This document shows positions 1 through 7,432 of a stretch of 64,000 nucleotides of DNA, one piece after another (positions within the stretch are counted from its first letter, which is position 1; every line of letters starts with the position of its first letter). The position numbers and the translations under genes were made by a program. The stretch lies in NCBI RefSeq assembly GCF_041477585.1, contig NZ_JBGNYA010000001.1, forward strand, positions 2,666,001-2,730,000, in the 5' to 3' direction. Below the pieces are notes generated by a model. The model was not told the origin of the DNA and ran no database searches. It saw nothing but the letters and a program-made list of their open reading frames with translations. This stretch comes from Halobellus sp. MBLA0158 (lineage in GTDB: Archaea; Halobacteriota; Halobacteria; Halobacteriales; Haloferacaceae).

Positions 1-2
1 AC

Positions 3-212
3 GTCCTCGACGCCCTCAGCGACCGGCTCGGCTCGGAGGCCGACAGCCGCTTCTACGCGGAGATGCTCGCGGCCATCTCGCGAGAGGCGCGGTCGGTAGG
101 AGAGATCGCCCGGGAGGTCAACGCCGACCCCGACCGCGTGGCGCGCGCGCTCGAACGCCTCGAAGAACAGGGCCTGGTCGCTCGCGACGGCGCGGAGTGG
201 CGGATCGCGTGA
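3..212 (+). CDS. C-terminal end of a helix-turn-helix protein (5' end outside window)
   Basis: The reading frame is open from the window edge to the TGA at 210-212 and gives 69 residues. The last about 45 residues, from EMLAAISREARSVGEIAREV to LVARDGAEWRIA, look like a winged-helix module: a helix, a turn after SVGEIAREVNADPDRV, a recognition helix RVARALERLEEQG and a short wing. This is a common C-terminal module of haloarchaeal regulators and DNA-binding ATPases. The N-terminal part that would define the family is missing, so no function is assigned. Confidence 0.6.
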   Translation, partial: VLDALSDRLGSEADSRFYAEMLAAISREARSVGEIAREVNADPDRVARALERLEEQGLVARDGAEWRIA

Positions 213-236
213 CCCCGACGGCTTCCCCGCGCCCGC

Positions 237-902
237 TCAGGACACGTCGAGGTCCGGGAACCGCTCGGGGAAGGACTCGATCAGGGAACTGATCCCGCGT
301 CGGATCCGACCGCTGGCGGCCGACGTCGAGATGTCGAGCGCGTCGGCGACCGCCGCAAGATCGGTCTCCTGTGGGTGCTCGAAGTAGCCCATCTCGTACG
401 CCGTCGCCAGCGCCGCCTGCTGCTTGTCGGTGAGCCTCGTCGACGCCGACCGCTCGTCGAAGGAGACGCGGTACAGCTCCAGGATGTCGAACTCGAAGGA
501 GCGGTCGTCCGCGACCTCCCACACGGACTGCAGCGACCCCCGGTCGGGGAGCTGCCATCGTTCGACCCAGCCCCCCTCGTGCTGGAACGCTTCGAGCGCG
601 AACCCGCCGTGCTCGACGACGGCCGGACCCAAGAGCAGCGTGTCGGCGGTGAACTCGACGCTGTAGACCGGCTGATTCTCGTAGTCCGCGACCTGTCGGT
701 GGGCCGTGACGGTGTGGTCGGCCGCCAGGTAGGCCTCGAAGGCCGCCGGGTCGTCGGCGTCCGTAGTGAAGAAGTGCTGTCCGTGGACCGGGTCGGTGCT
801 CACGTCCTGCAACACCCGGATGTCCGCGTCCGGGAGCGCCCGGATCACGTCGGCCAGCGCCATATCCGGGTGCGAGAAGTGGACCTTCGCGATGACGGTC
901 AT
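237..902 (-). CDS. Bat-like (bacterio-opsin activator type) HTH transcription regulator
   Basis: The 221-residue protein starts MTVIAKVHFSHPDMAL at the ATG ending at 902; a TTG nine bases upstream is a less likely start. The first about 150 residues form the sensor-like N-terminal region typical of haloarchaeal Bat paralogues. Residues about 160-215, from LTDKQQAALATAYEMGYFEH to SLIESFP, match the HTH_10 domain with its conserved aromatic and PR/H-rich pattern. Family members are one-component regulators of bop, redox or metabolic genes; the target here cannot be read. The gene converges on the partial HTH gene at the window edge, with a 24-bp gap. Confidence 0.85.
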   Translation of the reverse strand: MTVIAKVHFSHPDMALADVIRALPDADIRVLQDVSTDPVHGQHFFTTDADDPAAFEAYLAADHTVTAHRQVADYENQPVYSVEFTADTLLLGPAVVEHGGFALEAFQHEGGWVERWQLPDRGSLQSVWEVADDRSFEFDILELYRVSFDERSASTRLTDKQQAALATAYEMGYFEHPQETDLAAVADALDISTSAASGRIRRGISSLIESFPERFPDLDVS

Positions 903-997
903 ACCGGCCAAACGCGGTCGAGCGGGAAAATCCCCACTCTCGTCGGCGGTCCCGCCGGTCGCGGGCCCCCCTCTATCTCGGTCGGCGACCGGCGCGA

Positions 998-1525
998 TCA
1001 GATCTCCCGGGTCAGACCGTCCCGCAGGTCCCGGCCGAAGTAGTGGCCCAGGAGCGACGCGAGCAGGCCGCTGGCGACGCCGACGCCCGCGATGGCGAGC
1101 CCGTAGTCCGCCAGAACGCTCACCGCGACCGGCGCGAAGACGCTCGTGAGCGTCCCGAGGACGAACGCAGCCCCCGACGCGAGCGCGCCCGCGATCCCGA
1201 CTTCGAGGTAGCGGCTCCGCGAGCCGCCGAGGCCGACCGCGAACGCCGCGGCGAAGAGACCGAGGAACCGCCCGAGCGCGCCCACAATCGGGATCGCGCC
1301 GCCGACGAAGGTCCCGGCGAGCAGGAGCGCGAGAACGACCAGGAACGAGCGGGCCGAGACCGTGGGACCGCCCGGAAGCAGGCGTCGGAGCCGCCCGCCG
1401 GACGCCGACGCGGCGTCTGATTCGGAGCGGGCGGATCCGGTCGCTCCGCTCTCGGTGTCCTCGTCGTCGAGGAGCGAGGCGGGATCGACCCGCTCCCGTT
1501 CCACTCCGTCCTTCGAGCGTTGCAT
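998..1525 (-). CDS. Small integral membrane protein (DUF456-like)
   Basis: The 175-residue protein begins MQRSKDGVERERVDP at 1525. Its first about 55 residues are polar and acidic. Four to five hydrophobic segments follow, with glycine-rich joins such as GTFVGGAIPIVGALGRFLGL and LADYGLAIAGVGVASGLLAS. The Gly/Pro/Ala-rich helices with GGAIPIVGALGRFLG resemble the DUF456 group of membrane proteins, a family without known function. A longer open frame on this strand runs back through gatD; it is an antisense shadow, and the start near the 3' end of that frame is the credible one. It lies divergent to gatD across a promoter region. Confidence 0.7.
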   Translation of the reverse strand: MQRSKDGVERERVDPASLLDDEDTESGATGSARSESDAASASGGRLRRLLPGGPTVSARSFLVVLALLLAGTFVGGAIPIVGALGRFLGLFAAAFAVGLGGSRSRYLEVGIAGALASGAAFVLGTLTSVFAPVAVSVLADYGLAIAGVGVASGLLASLLGHYFGRDLRDGLTREI

Positions 1526-1732
1526 ACCGTACGGTAACGGGCGCCGAACCCTGACTCTTGCGCCGAGGGTCGACGTCAGAGACGGCGGATCCAATCTTCG
1601 GAAGCGGTGGCTCCCGAGGCGACGGATGGCGAACAGCCGGCGCGACGCGAACGCGCCCCCGTCGATGCGCCGGACATCCGCGTTCCGACGGGGGGTAGCC
1701 GTCAAACCACGCCGGCGCTGGTCCCGGCTTCG

Positions 1733-1740
1733 TATATAAG
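1733..1740 (+). promoter_or_regulatory. TATA box of gatD
   Basis: TATATAAG at 1733-1740 is a near-consensus archaeal TATA element. Transcription would start near 1763, leaving a leader of about 60 nt before the gatD ATG at 1823. The next gene to the left points the other way. Confidence 0.55.
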
Positions 1741-1822
1741 ATCTCCCCCGGAACCGGAGGCGACGAAGTCGCTGCGGCCGCGAACGAATGGATTCAAGTC
1801 CGCGCCCCGGATACGGGAGCGT

Positions 1823-3076
1823 ATGAACCCCGGAGACCGCGTCCGCGTCGAGCGCGCGGGCGTCACGAACGAGGGCGTCCTGATGCCCTCTTCGACCCCC
1901 GATCACCTCGTCGTGAAGCTCGACGGCGGGTACAACGTCGGGATCGAGCGCGCGGACGCCGACGTGGAGGTGCTGGAATCGGACGCCTACGACATCGAGT
2001 CCGCACAGGAGGAGTCGGACGCCTCCGAGATCTCCTTCGACGACGACCTCCCGACGGTCTCGCTCATCTCGACCGGCGGGACGATCGCCTCGACCGTCGA
2101 CTACCGCACTGGGGCGGTGACGGCCCAGTTCGACGCCGAGGACGTCCTCCGGGCGGTCCCGGACCTCGCGGGGCGCGCCAACTACCGCGGGCGGGTCGTC
2201 ACGAACATCCTCTCGGAGAACATGACGCCCGGCGTCTGGCAGGACCTCGCAGAGGTCGTCGCCGACGAGATCCGCGCGGGCGCCGACGGCGTCGTCGTGA
2301 TGCACGGCACCGACACGATGCAGTTCTCCGCGTCGGCGCTGTCGTACATGCTCGACACGCCGGTCCCGATCGTCTTCACGGGGAGCCAGCGGTCGGCCGA
2401 CCGCCCCTCCTCGGACAACGTGATGAACGCCGTCTGCGCCGTCGAGGCCGCGAAGTCCGACGCCGCGGAGGTGCTCGTCTGTATGCACGCTTCGACCTCC
2501 GACGACGACTGCGCGCTCCACCGCGGCACGCGCGTCCGGAAGAACCACACCTCTCGTCGAGACGCCTTCGAGACGGTCGGCGCCGAGCCGATCGGGTACG
2601 TCGACTACGACGCCGAGGAAGTCGAGTTCCGCCGCGACGTCGCCGAGCGCGGCGAGACCGAACTCGGAGTCCGGACGGACCTCAACGAGAACGTCGACCT
2701 GCTGAAGTTCACGCCGGGGATGGACCTCGACCGCTACGCGGCGATGCTCGAAGACGCGGATCTGGACGGCCTCGTCGTCGAGGGGACGGGGCTCGGCCAC
2801 GTCCACACGGACCTGATCCCGACGCTCTCGTCGCTCGTCGACGACGGCGTCGTCGTCGCGATGACGAGCCAGTGTCTGGAGGGCCGCGTCTGCGACCGCG
2901 TCTACGACACCGGTCGCGACCTCCTCGACGCGGGCGTCGTCGAGGCCGGCGACACCCTCCCCGGGACGGCGAAGGTGAAACTGATGTGGGCGCTCGCGAA
3001 CCGCGACGATCCCGAGACGGCGATGAGGCGGTCGCTCGCCGGCGAACTCCAGGAGCGCTCGGTCCCCTGGACGTAG
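1823..3076 (+). CDS. gatD: Glutamyl-tRNA(Gln) amidotransferase subunit D
   Basis: This 417-residue protein is the amidohydrolase subunit of the archaeal GatDE complex. GatDE releases ammonia from Gln or Asn to convert Glu-tRNA(Gln) to Gln-tRNA(Gln), because archaea lack GlnRS. The N-terminal about 80 residues (MNPGDRVRVERAG...) are the small beta-barrel domain that precedes the asparaginase-like domain in GatD. The asparaginase motifs follow: VSLISTGGTIAST (nucleophilic Thr) and VVMHGTDTMQFSASALS (second Thr/Asp motif). Length is normal for the family. The ATG at 1823 is preferred over upstream frames because the usual GatD N-terminus starts here. gatE is not adjacent in the window. Confidence 0.95.
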   Translation: MNPGDRVRVERAGVTNEGVLMPSSTPDHLVVKLDGGYNVGIERADADVEVLESDAYDIESAQEESDASEISFDDDLPTVSLISTGGTIASTVDYRTGAVTAQFDAEDVLRAVPDLAGRANYRGRVVTNILSENMTPGVWQDLAEVVADEIRAGADGVVVMHGTDTMQFSASALSYMLDTPVPIVFTGSQRSADRPSSDNVMNAVCAVEAAKSDAAEVLVCMHASTSDDDCALHRGTRVRKNHTSRRDAFETVGAEPIGYVDYDAEEVEFRRDVAERGETELGVRTDLNENVDLLKFTPGMDLDRYAAMLEDADLDGLVVEGTGLGHVHTDLIPTLSSLVDDGVVVAMTSQCLEGRVCDRVYDTGRDLLDAGVVEAGDTLPGTAKVKLMWALANRDDPETAMRRSLAGELQERSVPWT

Positions 3077-3085
3077 ATCGGACTC

Positions 3086-3397
3086 GTGAGCGCCCGTGAC
3101 TCCGGCGGACGGACGGCCGGCGACGACGGTCGGAGCGACGGCGCGGACGCGGAGGCGAGCGCCGACCCGGCGTTCGACTGCGGCGACTGCGGCCGCGCGT
3201 TCCACACCGAGGACCTCCTCGTGCTCCACCGCGGCGTCAGGCACCCGAACGCCCTCGACGCGGCCGATCAGGAGGCCTACCGCGAGGCCTACGCGGCCGA
3301 GGAGCGCGAGATCCGCTCGTTCCGCCTCCGGGCGCTGGCCGTGCTCGTGTTGCTGTACTTCGGCTTTCTCTTCCTCTACGTGATCTATGCGTCCTGA
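3086..3397 (+). CDS. C2H2 zinc-finger protein with one membrane helix
   Basis: The protein has 103 residues from a GTG start at 3086, nine bases after gatD. After a 30-residue acidic Gly/Ala linker comes a single finger, FDCGDCGRAFHTEDLLVLHR with a following GVRH, giving Cys-x2-Cys and His-x4-His ligands. A C-terminal hydrophobic helix (ALAVLVLLYFGFLFLYVIYA) ends the protein. This is a small haloarchaeal membrane-anchored zinc finger of unknown function. Its stop overlaps the start of the next gene by 11 bp, so the two are probably co-translated. Confidence 0.8.
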   Translation: MSARDSGGRTAGDDGRSDGADAEASADPAFDCGDCGRAFHTEDLLVLHRGVRHPNALDAADQEAYREAYAAEEREIRSFRLRALAVLVLLYFGFLFLYVIYAS

Positions 3398-4874
3398 AGA
3401 TCAGTCGGAGCGTCGGCCCGCCGGCGGCACCGCCGAGGTCCGTCGCGGGCTCGGGGCGCTGCTCCTCGCGGTCGCTATCGGCGCGGTCGGACTGACGCTC
3501 TTCGTCCGCGGCGTCGCCGCCAGCAACGCCGCCGTCGGGCTCTCGGAGGCCTCCCGCGACGCGCTCGCGGTCCCGCGCTGGCTGTACGTCGCGACCGGCG
3601 GCGCCGCGATCGGCGCCTCGGCCCTGCTCGCGGGGTTCGTGACCGACCGCCGTTTCGTCCGACGCATCCACGACTGGCGGCGGGACGTCGGCGCCGAGCG
3701 CGCGCGACGCGTCGGTCGGGGCGCGCTCGGTCTCCTCGGCATCGTGCTTCTCGTCCTCGTCGTCCACCGCGGACTCGCGGGCCCGCAGCTCGCGACGATC
3801 AACCTCGCGGTCGTCGTCGTCTTCGCCGGGGGGCGCGCGGGCCTGACGATGGCGACCTACGCGCTCGGGAACGCCTGGCCGGCGCTGAATCCGTTTCGGA
3901 CGCTCACGGCGCCGCTCCCGACAGGCATCGTCGACTACCCCGAGCGCCTCGGCCGCTGGCCGGCCGTCGCGGGGTTCCTGGTCCTGATCTGGATCGAGAC
4001 CACGGCGGGCGTCACGAACGACCCGCGGCGCCTCGCCTTCGCCGTCGCCGGCTACGGCCTCGTCGCCGTCGCGGGCGCAGTCGTCTTCGGCCGCGACGCG
4101 TGGTTCGAGAACGCCGATCCGGTCTCGGCGTTCCTCCGGTTCTACGGCCGCGTCGCGCCGCTCGCGTGGGAGGCGGGTCGACTCAGGCTCGCCCTGCCCG
4201 CGATGCGGCTCGTGGGACGATCGTCCGAGGAAGCGAGAGGACACGAGGCCGGCTCCGACGACCGGCTCGTGACCGGGCTCTCCGACGTCGCGTTCGCGGT
4301 GGCGCTCGTCTGGGAGCTCACCTTCAGCGGCTTCGTCACGACCGAGCAGGGCGCGAGCGCGATTCGTGCAGTCGTCGGGCTCGGCCTCCCCGCGATCACA
4401 GTTTATGTGATCCTGTTCCTCGGTGGCTTCGGCGTCTTTTACGGCGCGTTCCGACTCGCTGGGCGGGTCGCCGCGGAGCGGCTCCTGACCACCCGAACGC
4501 CCCGAGAGCTCGCGGTCGCGTTCGCGCCCTCGCTCGTCGTCATCGCGGCCGGCTACCACCTGGCGCACTACTTCGCGTTCTTCCTCTCGCTTTCGCCCTC
4601 GCTGGGTCAGGTCCTCGCGTCGCCGCTGTCGGCGCCGACGAACCCCGTCGTCCTCACGCTCCCCGCGTGGGTGTCGGCGCTGAACATCGCCTTCGTGCTC
4701 GGCGGTCACCTGGTCGCCATCTGGGTCGCCCACTCGACGGCCTACCGGCTCTTTCCCAGCCGGCTCCAGGCGATCCGGAGCCAGTACCCCTTCGTCTTCG
4801 TGATGATCGGGTACACGGCCCTGAGCCTGTGGCTGATCTCGCTTCCGACGACGACGCCCGCGTTCCTCGGGTGA
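3387..4874 (+). CDS. Multi-pass membrane protein, unknown function
   Basis: The protein has 495 residues and about twelve hydrophobic segments, for example RGLGALLLAVAIGAVGLTLF, LGLLGIVLLVLVVHRG and ITVYVILFLGGFGVFYGAF. Histidines lie within or beside helices near the C-terminus (SLVVIAAGYHLAHYFAFFLS and FVLGGHLVAIWVAHS), which would suit heme or metal binding, though no known motif decides it. It overlaps the zinc-finger gene by 11 bp, so the pair is likely one operon, probably following gatD. I do not recognise the family. Confidence 0.75.
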   Translation: MRPEDQSERRPAGGTAEVRRGLGALLLAVAIGAVGLTLFVRGVAASNAAVGLSEASRDALAVPRWLYVATGGAAIGASALLAGFVTDRRFVRRIHDWRRDVGAERARRVGRGALGLLGIVLLVLVVHRGLAGPQLATINLAVVVVFAGGRAGLTMATYALGNAWPALNPFRTLTAPLPTGIVDYPERLGRWPAVAGFLVLIWIETTAGVTNDPRRLAFAVAGYGLVAVAGAVVFGRDAWFENADPVSAFLRFYGRVAPLAWEAGRLRLALPAMRLVGRSSEEARGHEAGSDDRLVTGLSDVAFAVALVWELTFSGFVTTEQGASAIRAVVGLGLPAITVYVILFLGGFGVFYGAFRLAGRVAAERLLTTRTPRELAVAFAPSLVVIAAGYHLAHYFAFFLSLSPSLGQVLASPLSAPTNPVVLTLPAWVSALNIAFVLGGHLVAIWVAHSTAYRLFPSRLQAIRSQYPFVFVMIGYTALSLWLISLPTTTPAFLG

Positions 4875-4965
4875 AGGGCGTCGGGCGGTGGGGAGAACGG
4901 AGAACGGAGAACGGAAAAAAGAGCGCAAAGCATTTGTCGTCGTCGGACCCACTCCGAGCGGTGGG

Positions 4966-6270
4966 ATGCTGCTGGCAGGGACCGTCGTCGCCGATCCGGA
5001 GACCGTCTACGAGGAGGGCGCGGTCGTCGTCGCCGACGATCGCATCGCGGCCGTCGGTCTCCGAGCCGAGGTCGAAGACGCCTACCCCGACCACGCGGTC
5101 CGGGAGTTCGATCTCCTCGCGCCGGGGCTCGTCGGCGGCCACGTCCACTCGGTCCAGAGCCTCGGGCGGGGCATCGCCGACGACACCGCCCTCCTGGAGT
5201 GGCTCTTCGAACACGTCCTGCCGATGGAGGCCGGACTCGGCGAGCGGGAGATGCGCGTCGCCGCGGAACTCGGCTACCTGGAACTGCTGGAGAGCGGCAC
5301 GACGACCGCGATCGACCACCTCTCGGTCCGCCACGCCGACGCCGCCTTCGAGGCCGCGATCGATCTCGGGATCCGCGGCCGGATGGGGAAGGTCCTGATG
5401 GACAAGCGCGCGCCCGAGGGCCTCCAAGAGGACACCGACGCCGCCCTCGACGAGACCGAGCGCCTCGTGCAGGCGTACCACGGCGCCGCCGACGGTCGGA
5501 TCGGGTACGCCGTCACGCCGCGATTCGCCGTGAGCTGCACGGAGGCGTGCCTGCGCGGCGCCCGCGAGATCGCCGATCGGTACGACGGCGTCCGGATCCA
5601 CACCCACGCCAGCGAGAACGAAGAGGAGGTCGAGACCGTCCGCGAGGACACGGGAATGCGGAACATCGCGTGGCTCGACGAGGTCGGGCTGACGGGCGAC
5701 GACGTCGTGCTCGCCCACTGCGTCCACACGACAGAGCGCGAGCGCGACATCCTCGAACGGACGGGGACCCACGTCACGTACTGCCCGTCGTCGAACATGA
5801 AGCTCGCCTCCGGGATCGCGCCGGTCGTCGACTACCTCGACCGCGGGATCGACGTGGCGCTCGGCAACGACGGCCCGCCCTGCAACAACACGCTCGATCC
5901 CTTCACCGAGATGCGACAGGCCAGCCTGCTCCAGAAGGTCGACCGCCTGGATCCGGAGGCGACGCCCGCGCAGGTCGTCTTCGAGATGGCGACGCTCGGC
6001 GGCGCCCGCGCCGCGGGGTTCGAGAAGGTGGGTGCGCTCCGCGAGGGTTGGACGGCGGACGTCATCGCGCTCGACACCGACCTCACGCGCGCGACGCCGC
6101 TGCACGACCCCCTCTCGCACCTGGTCTTTGCGGCCCACGGCGACGACGTGACGTTCACGATGGTCGACGGCGAGGTCGTCTACGACGCGGCGTTCGGCGG
6201 CCTCCAGACCGGCGATGCCGACGCGATCCGCCGGCGGGCGCGGGAAGTCGCCGCCGACCTGCGCGAGTGA
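4966..6270 (+). CDS. Amidohydrolase of the S-adenosylhomocysteine/methylthioadenosine/5'-deoxyadenosine deaminase type
   Basis: The 434-residue protein starts MLLAGTVVADPETVYEEGA at the ATG 4966; the open frame upstream is rich in non-coding repeats. Metal and substrate motifs of the TrzN/MtaD-like amidohydrolases are present: GHVHSVQSLGRG near residue 49 (first HxH), HTHASENEEEVE (third His), VVLAHCVHTTERE (fourth His) and LGNDGPPCNN (catalytic Asp). The small beta-sandwich domain is split between the N- and C-terminus, as in the family. The likely role is deamination of an adenosine-like SAM by-product in salvage; the exact substrate cannot be told by eye. Confidence 0.82.
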   Translation: MLLAGTVVADPETVYEEGAVVVADDRIAAVGLRAEVEDAYPDHAVREFDLLAPGLVGGHVHSVQSLGRGIADDTALLEWLFEHVLPMEAGLGEREMRVAAELGYLELLESGTTTAIDHLSVRHADAAFEAAIDLGIRGRMGKVLMDKRAPEGLQEDTDAALDETERLVQAYHGAADGRIGYAVTPRFAVSCTEACLRGAREIADRYDGVRIHTHASENEEEVETVREDTGMRNIAWLDEVGLTGDDVVLAHCVHTTERERDILERTGTHVTYCPSSNMKLASGIAPVVDYLDRGIDVALGNDGPPCNNTLDPFTEMRQASLLQKVDRLDPEATPAQVVFEMATLGGARAAGFEKVGALREGWTADVIALDTDLTRATPLHDPLSHLVFAAHGDDVTFTMVDGEVVYDAAFGGLQTGDADAIRRRAREVAADLRE

Positions 6271-6288
6271 GCGAGTCGCGAGTCGCTC

Positions 6289-7380
6289 TCAGCAGGATTC
6301 GACCGGGTCGTACGCGACGCGGTACCCGTCGTCGGTCCGGGTCACGTCCTCGACGGTCCTGAACAGGATCTCCCGCTCCTGCCGTGTCCGGACCGGGAAG
6401 TCGTAGTGTGCGGCCTCGTAGCCGAACGTCTCGCCGTCGGCGCGGCGCTCCTCGACGAAGTCGCGGTGGGCCTCCAGCCGATCGGTCGCGACCCGCTCGG
6501 ATCGCTCCGGGAGGTCGGCGACGCGCTCGTCTAACGCCGCGAGGATGTCGGCGTCGAGTTCGTAGCCGACGGAGTCGCGGCCGGCGACCATCGCCGCCAG
6601 CGCGGTCGTCCCGGTGCCCAGGAACGGATCGAGGACGGTGTCCCCGTAGACCGAGTACATACAGACCAGCCGGTAGGGGATCTCGAAGGGGAACGCCGCC
6701 GTGCGGTCGCGCGCCGCGTCGGTGTCGTTCGGGGCCGCCGAGGCGGTCGGGGCGGTATCGCCGCCCTGCGCCCGCGCCTGTCGCGCGCCCCGCACGTCGG
6801 TCCAGACGTCCGAGAACCACCGGTTCCGCTCCTCCCAGAAGTACGCCGACTCGTAGCGGCGCGTCTCGCCCGGATCGAACGCGCGCCTCGCGGGGCCGTT
6901 CCGGAAGAGGAGGACGTGTTCGTGTTCGAGCGTCACGTAGGCGTTCGGCGGGACCATCCCGCTGCCCATGAACTTCGCCGCGCCGTTCGTCGGCTTCCGC
7001 CACAGCACGTCCGGGAGCGGGTCGAACCCGAGCGACTCGAACGCGTCGAGCACCCGCGCGTGGTTCGGATACACCCGAAAGCGGTCCCCGAGGCTCCGGG
7101 TCGCGTCGCCGACGACGACGGCCGCGATGCCGCCCGGCCGGAGCGCGCGGGCGATCTCCCGCCAGACGGCGTCGAGTACGTCGTGCATCGCCTCGAACGC
7201 CCGCTCGCCGTCGGCGGCGTCCAGGGCCGACGCGACCGCGTCGGACTGCGCCGCGAACTGCTCGTCCCACAGCTCGATCATCGGATACGGCGGCGAGGTC
7301 ACGACCAGGTCGACGGCGTCGTCGGCGACCGCCGACATCGCGCCCGCGTCGCCGACGACCGTGCGGTGGCGAGTCTCCAC
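6289..7380 (-). CDS. DNA methyltransferase, beta class (possibly the CTAG-type Zim enzyme)
   Basis: In this 363-residue protein the catalytic motif TSPPYPM (about residues 29-35) precedes the SAM-binding motif DPFLGTGTTALAAM (about 232). That is the beta-class order of N4-cytosine and N6-adenine methyltransferases. Target recognition would lie between them. SPPY is commoner in N4-cytosine enzymes. Haloarchaea carry a conserved chromosomal orphan enzyme, Zim, ascribed to CTAG methylation; the TSPPYPMIELWDE start looks like it, but I recall this rather than having compared sequences. No restriction enzyme gene is adjacent, so it is an orphan. It converges on the amidohydrolase. Confidence 0.85.
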   Translation of the reverse strand: METRHRTVVGDAGAMSAVADDAVDLVVTSPPYPMIELWDEQFAAQSDAVASALDAADGERAFEAMHDVLDAVWREIARALRPGGIAAVVVGDATRSLGDRFRVYPNHARVLDAFESLGFDPLPDVLWRKPTNGAAKFMGSGMVPPNAYVTLEHEHVLLFRNGPARRAFDPGETRRYESAYFWEERNRWFSDVWTDVRGARQARAQGGDTAPTASAAPNDTDAARDRTAAFPFEIPYRLVCMYSVYGDTVLDPFLGTGTTALAAMVAGRDSVGYELDADILAALDERVADLPERSERVATDRLEAHRDFVEERRADGETFGYEAAHYDFPVRTRQEREILFRTVEDVTRTDDGYRVAYDPVESC

Positions 7381-7432
7381 GACCCGTAGGTGTGACGGCG
7401 GGCTTGTATAGGTACTGTCGGCACCGAGGCGG

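Noticed and set aside
998-3244. Open frame of 748 codons on the minus strand
   Set aside because: It is antisense to gatD, has the Arg/Asp-rich composition of GC-rich shadow frames, and only its 3' part after 1525 (membrane protein) is credible.
4892-4912. Three GGAGAAC tandem units before the amidohydrolase
   Set aside because: A short 7-bp simple repeat in an intergenic gap; no sign of function beyond slippage.
3237-6138. Long minus-strand frames (571 and 494 codons) under the membrane protein and amidohydrolase genes
   Set aside because: Low-complexity Arg/Glu/Asp/Gly composition and no motifs, against clear plus-strand proteins.
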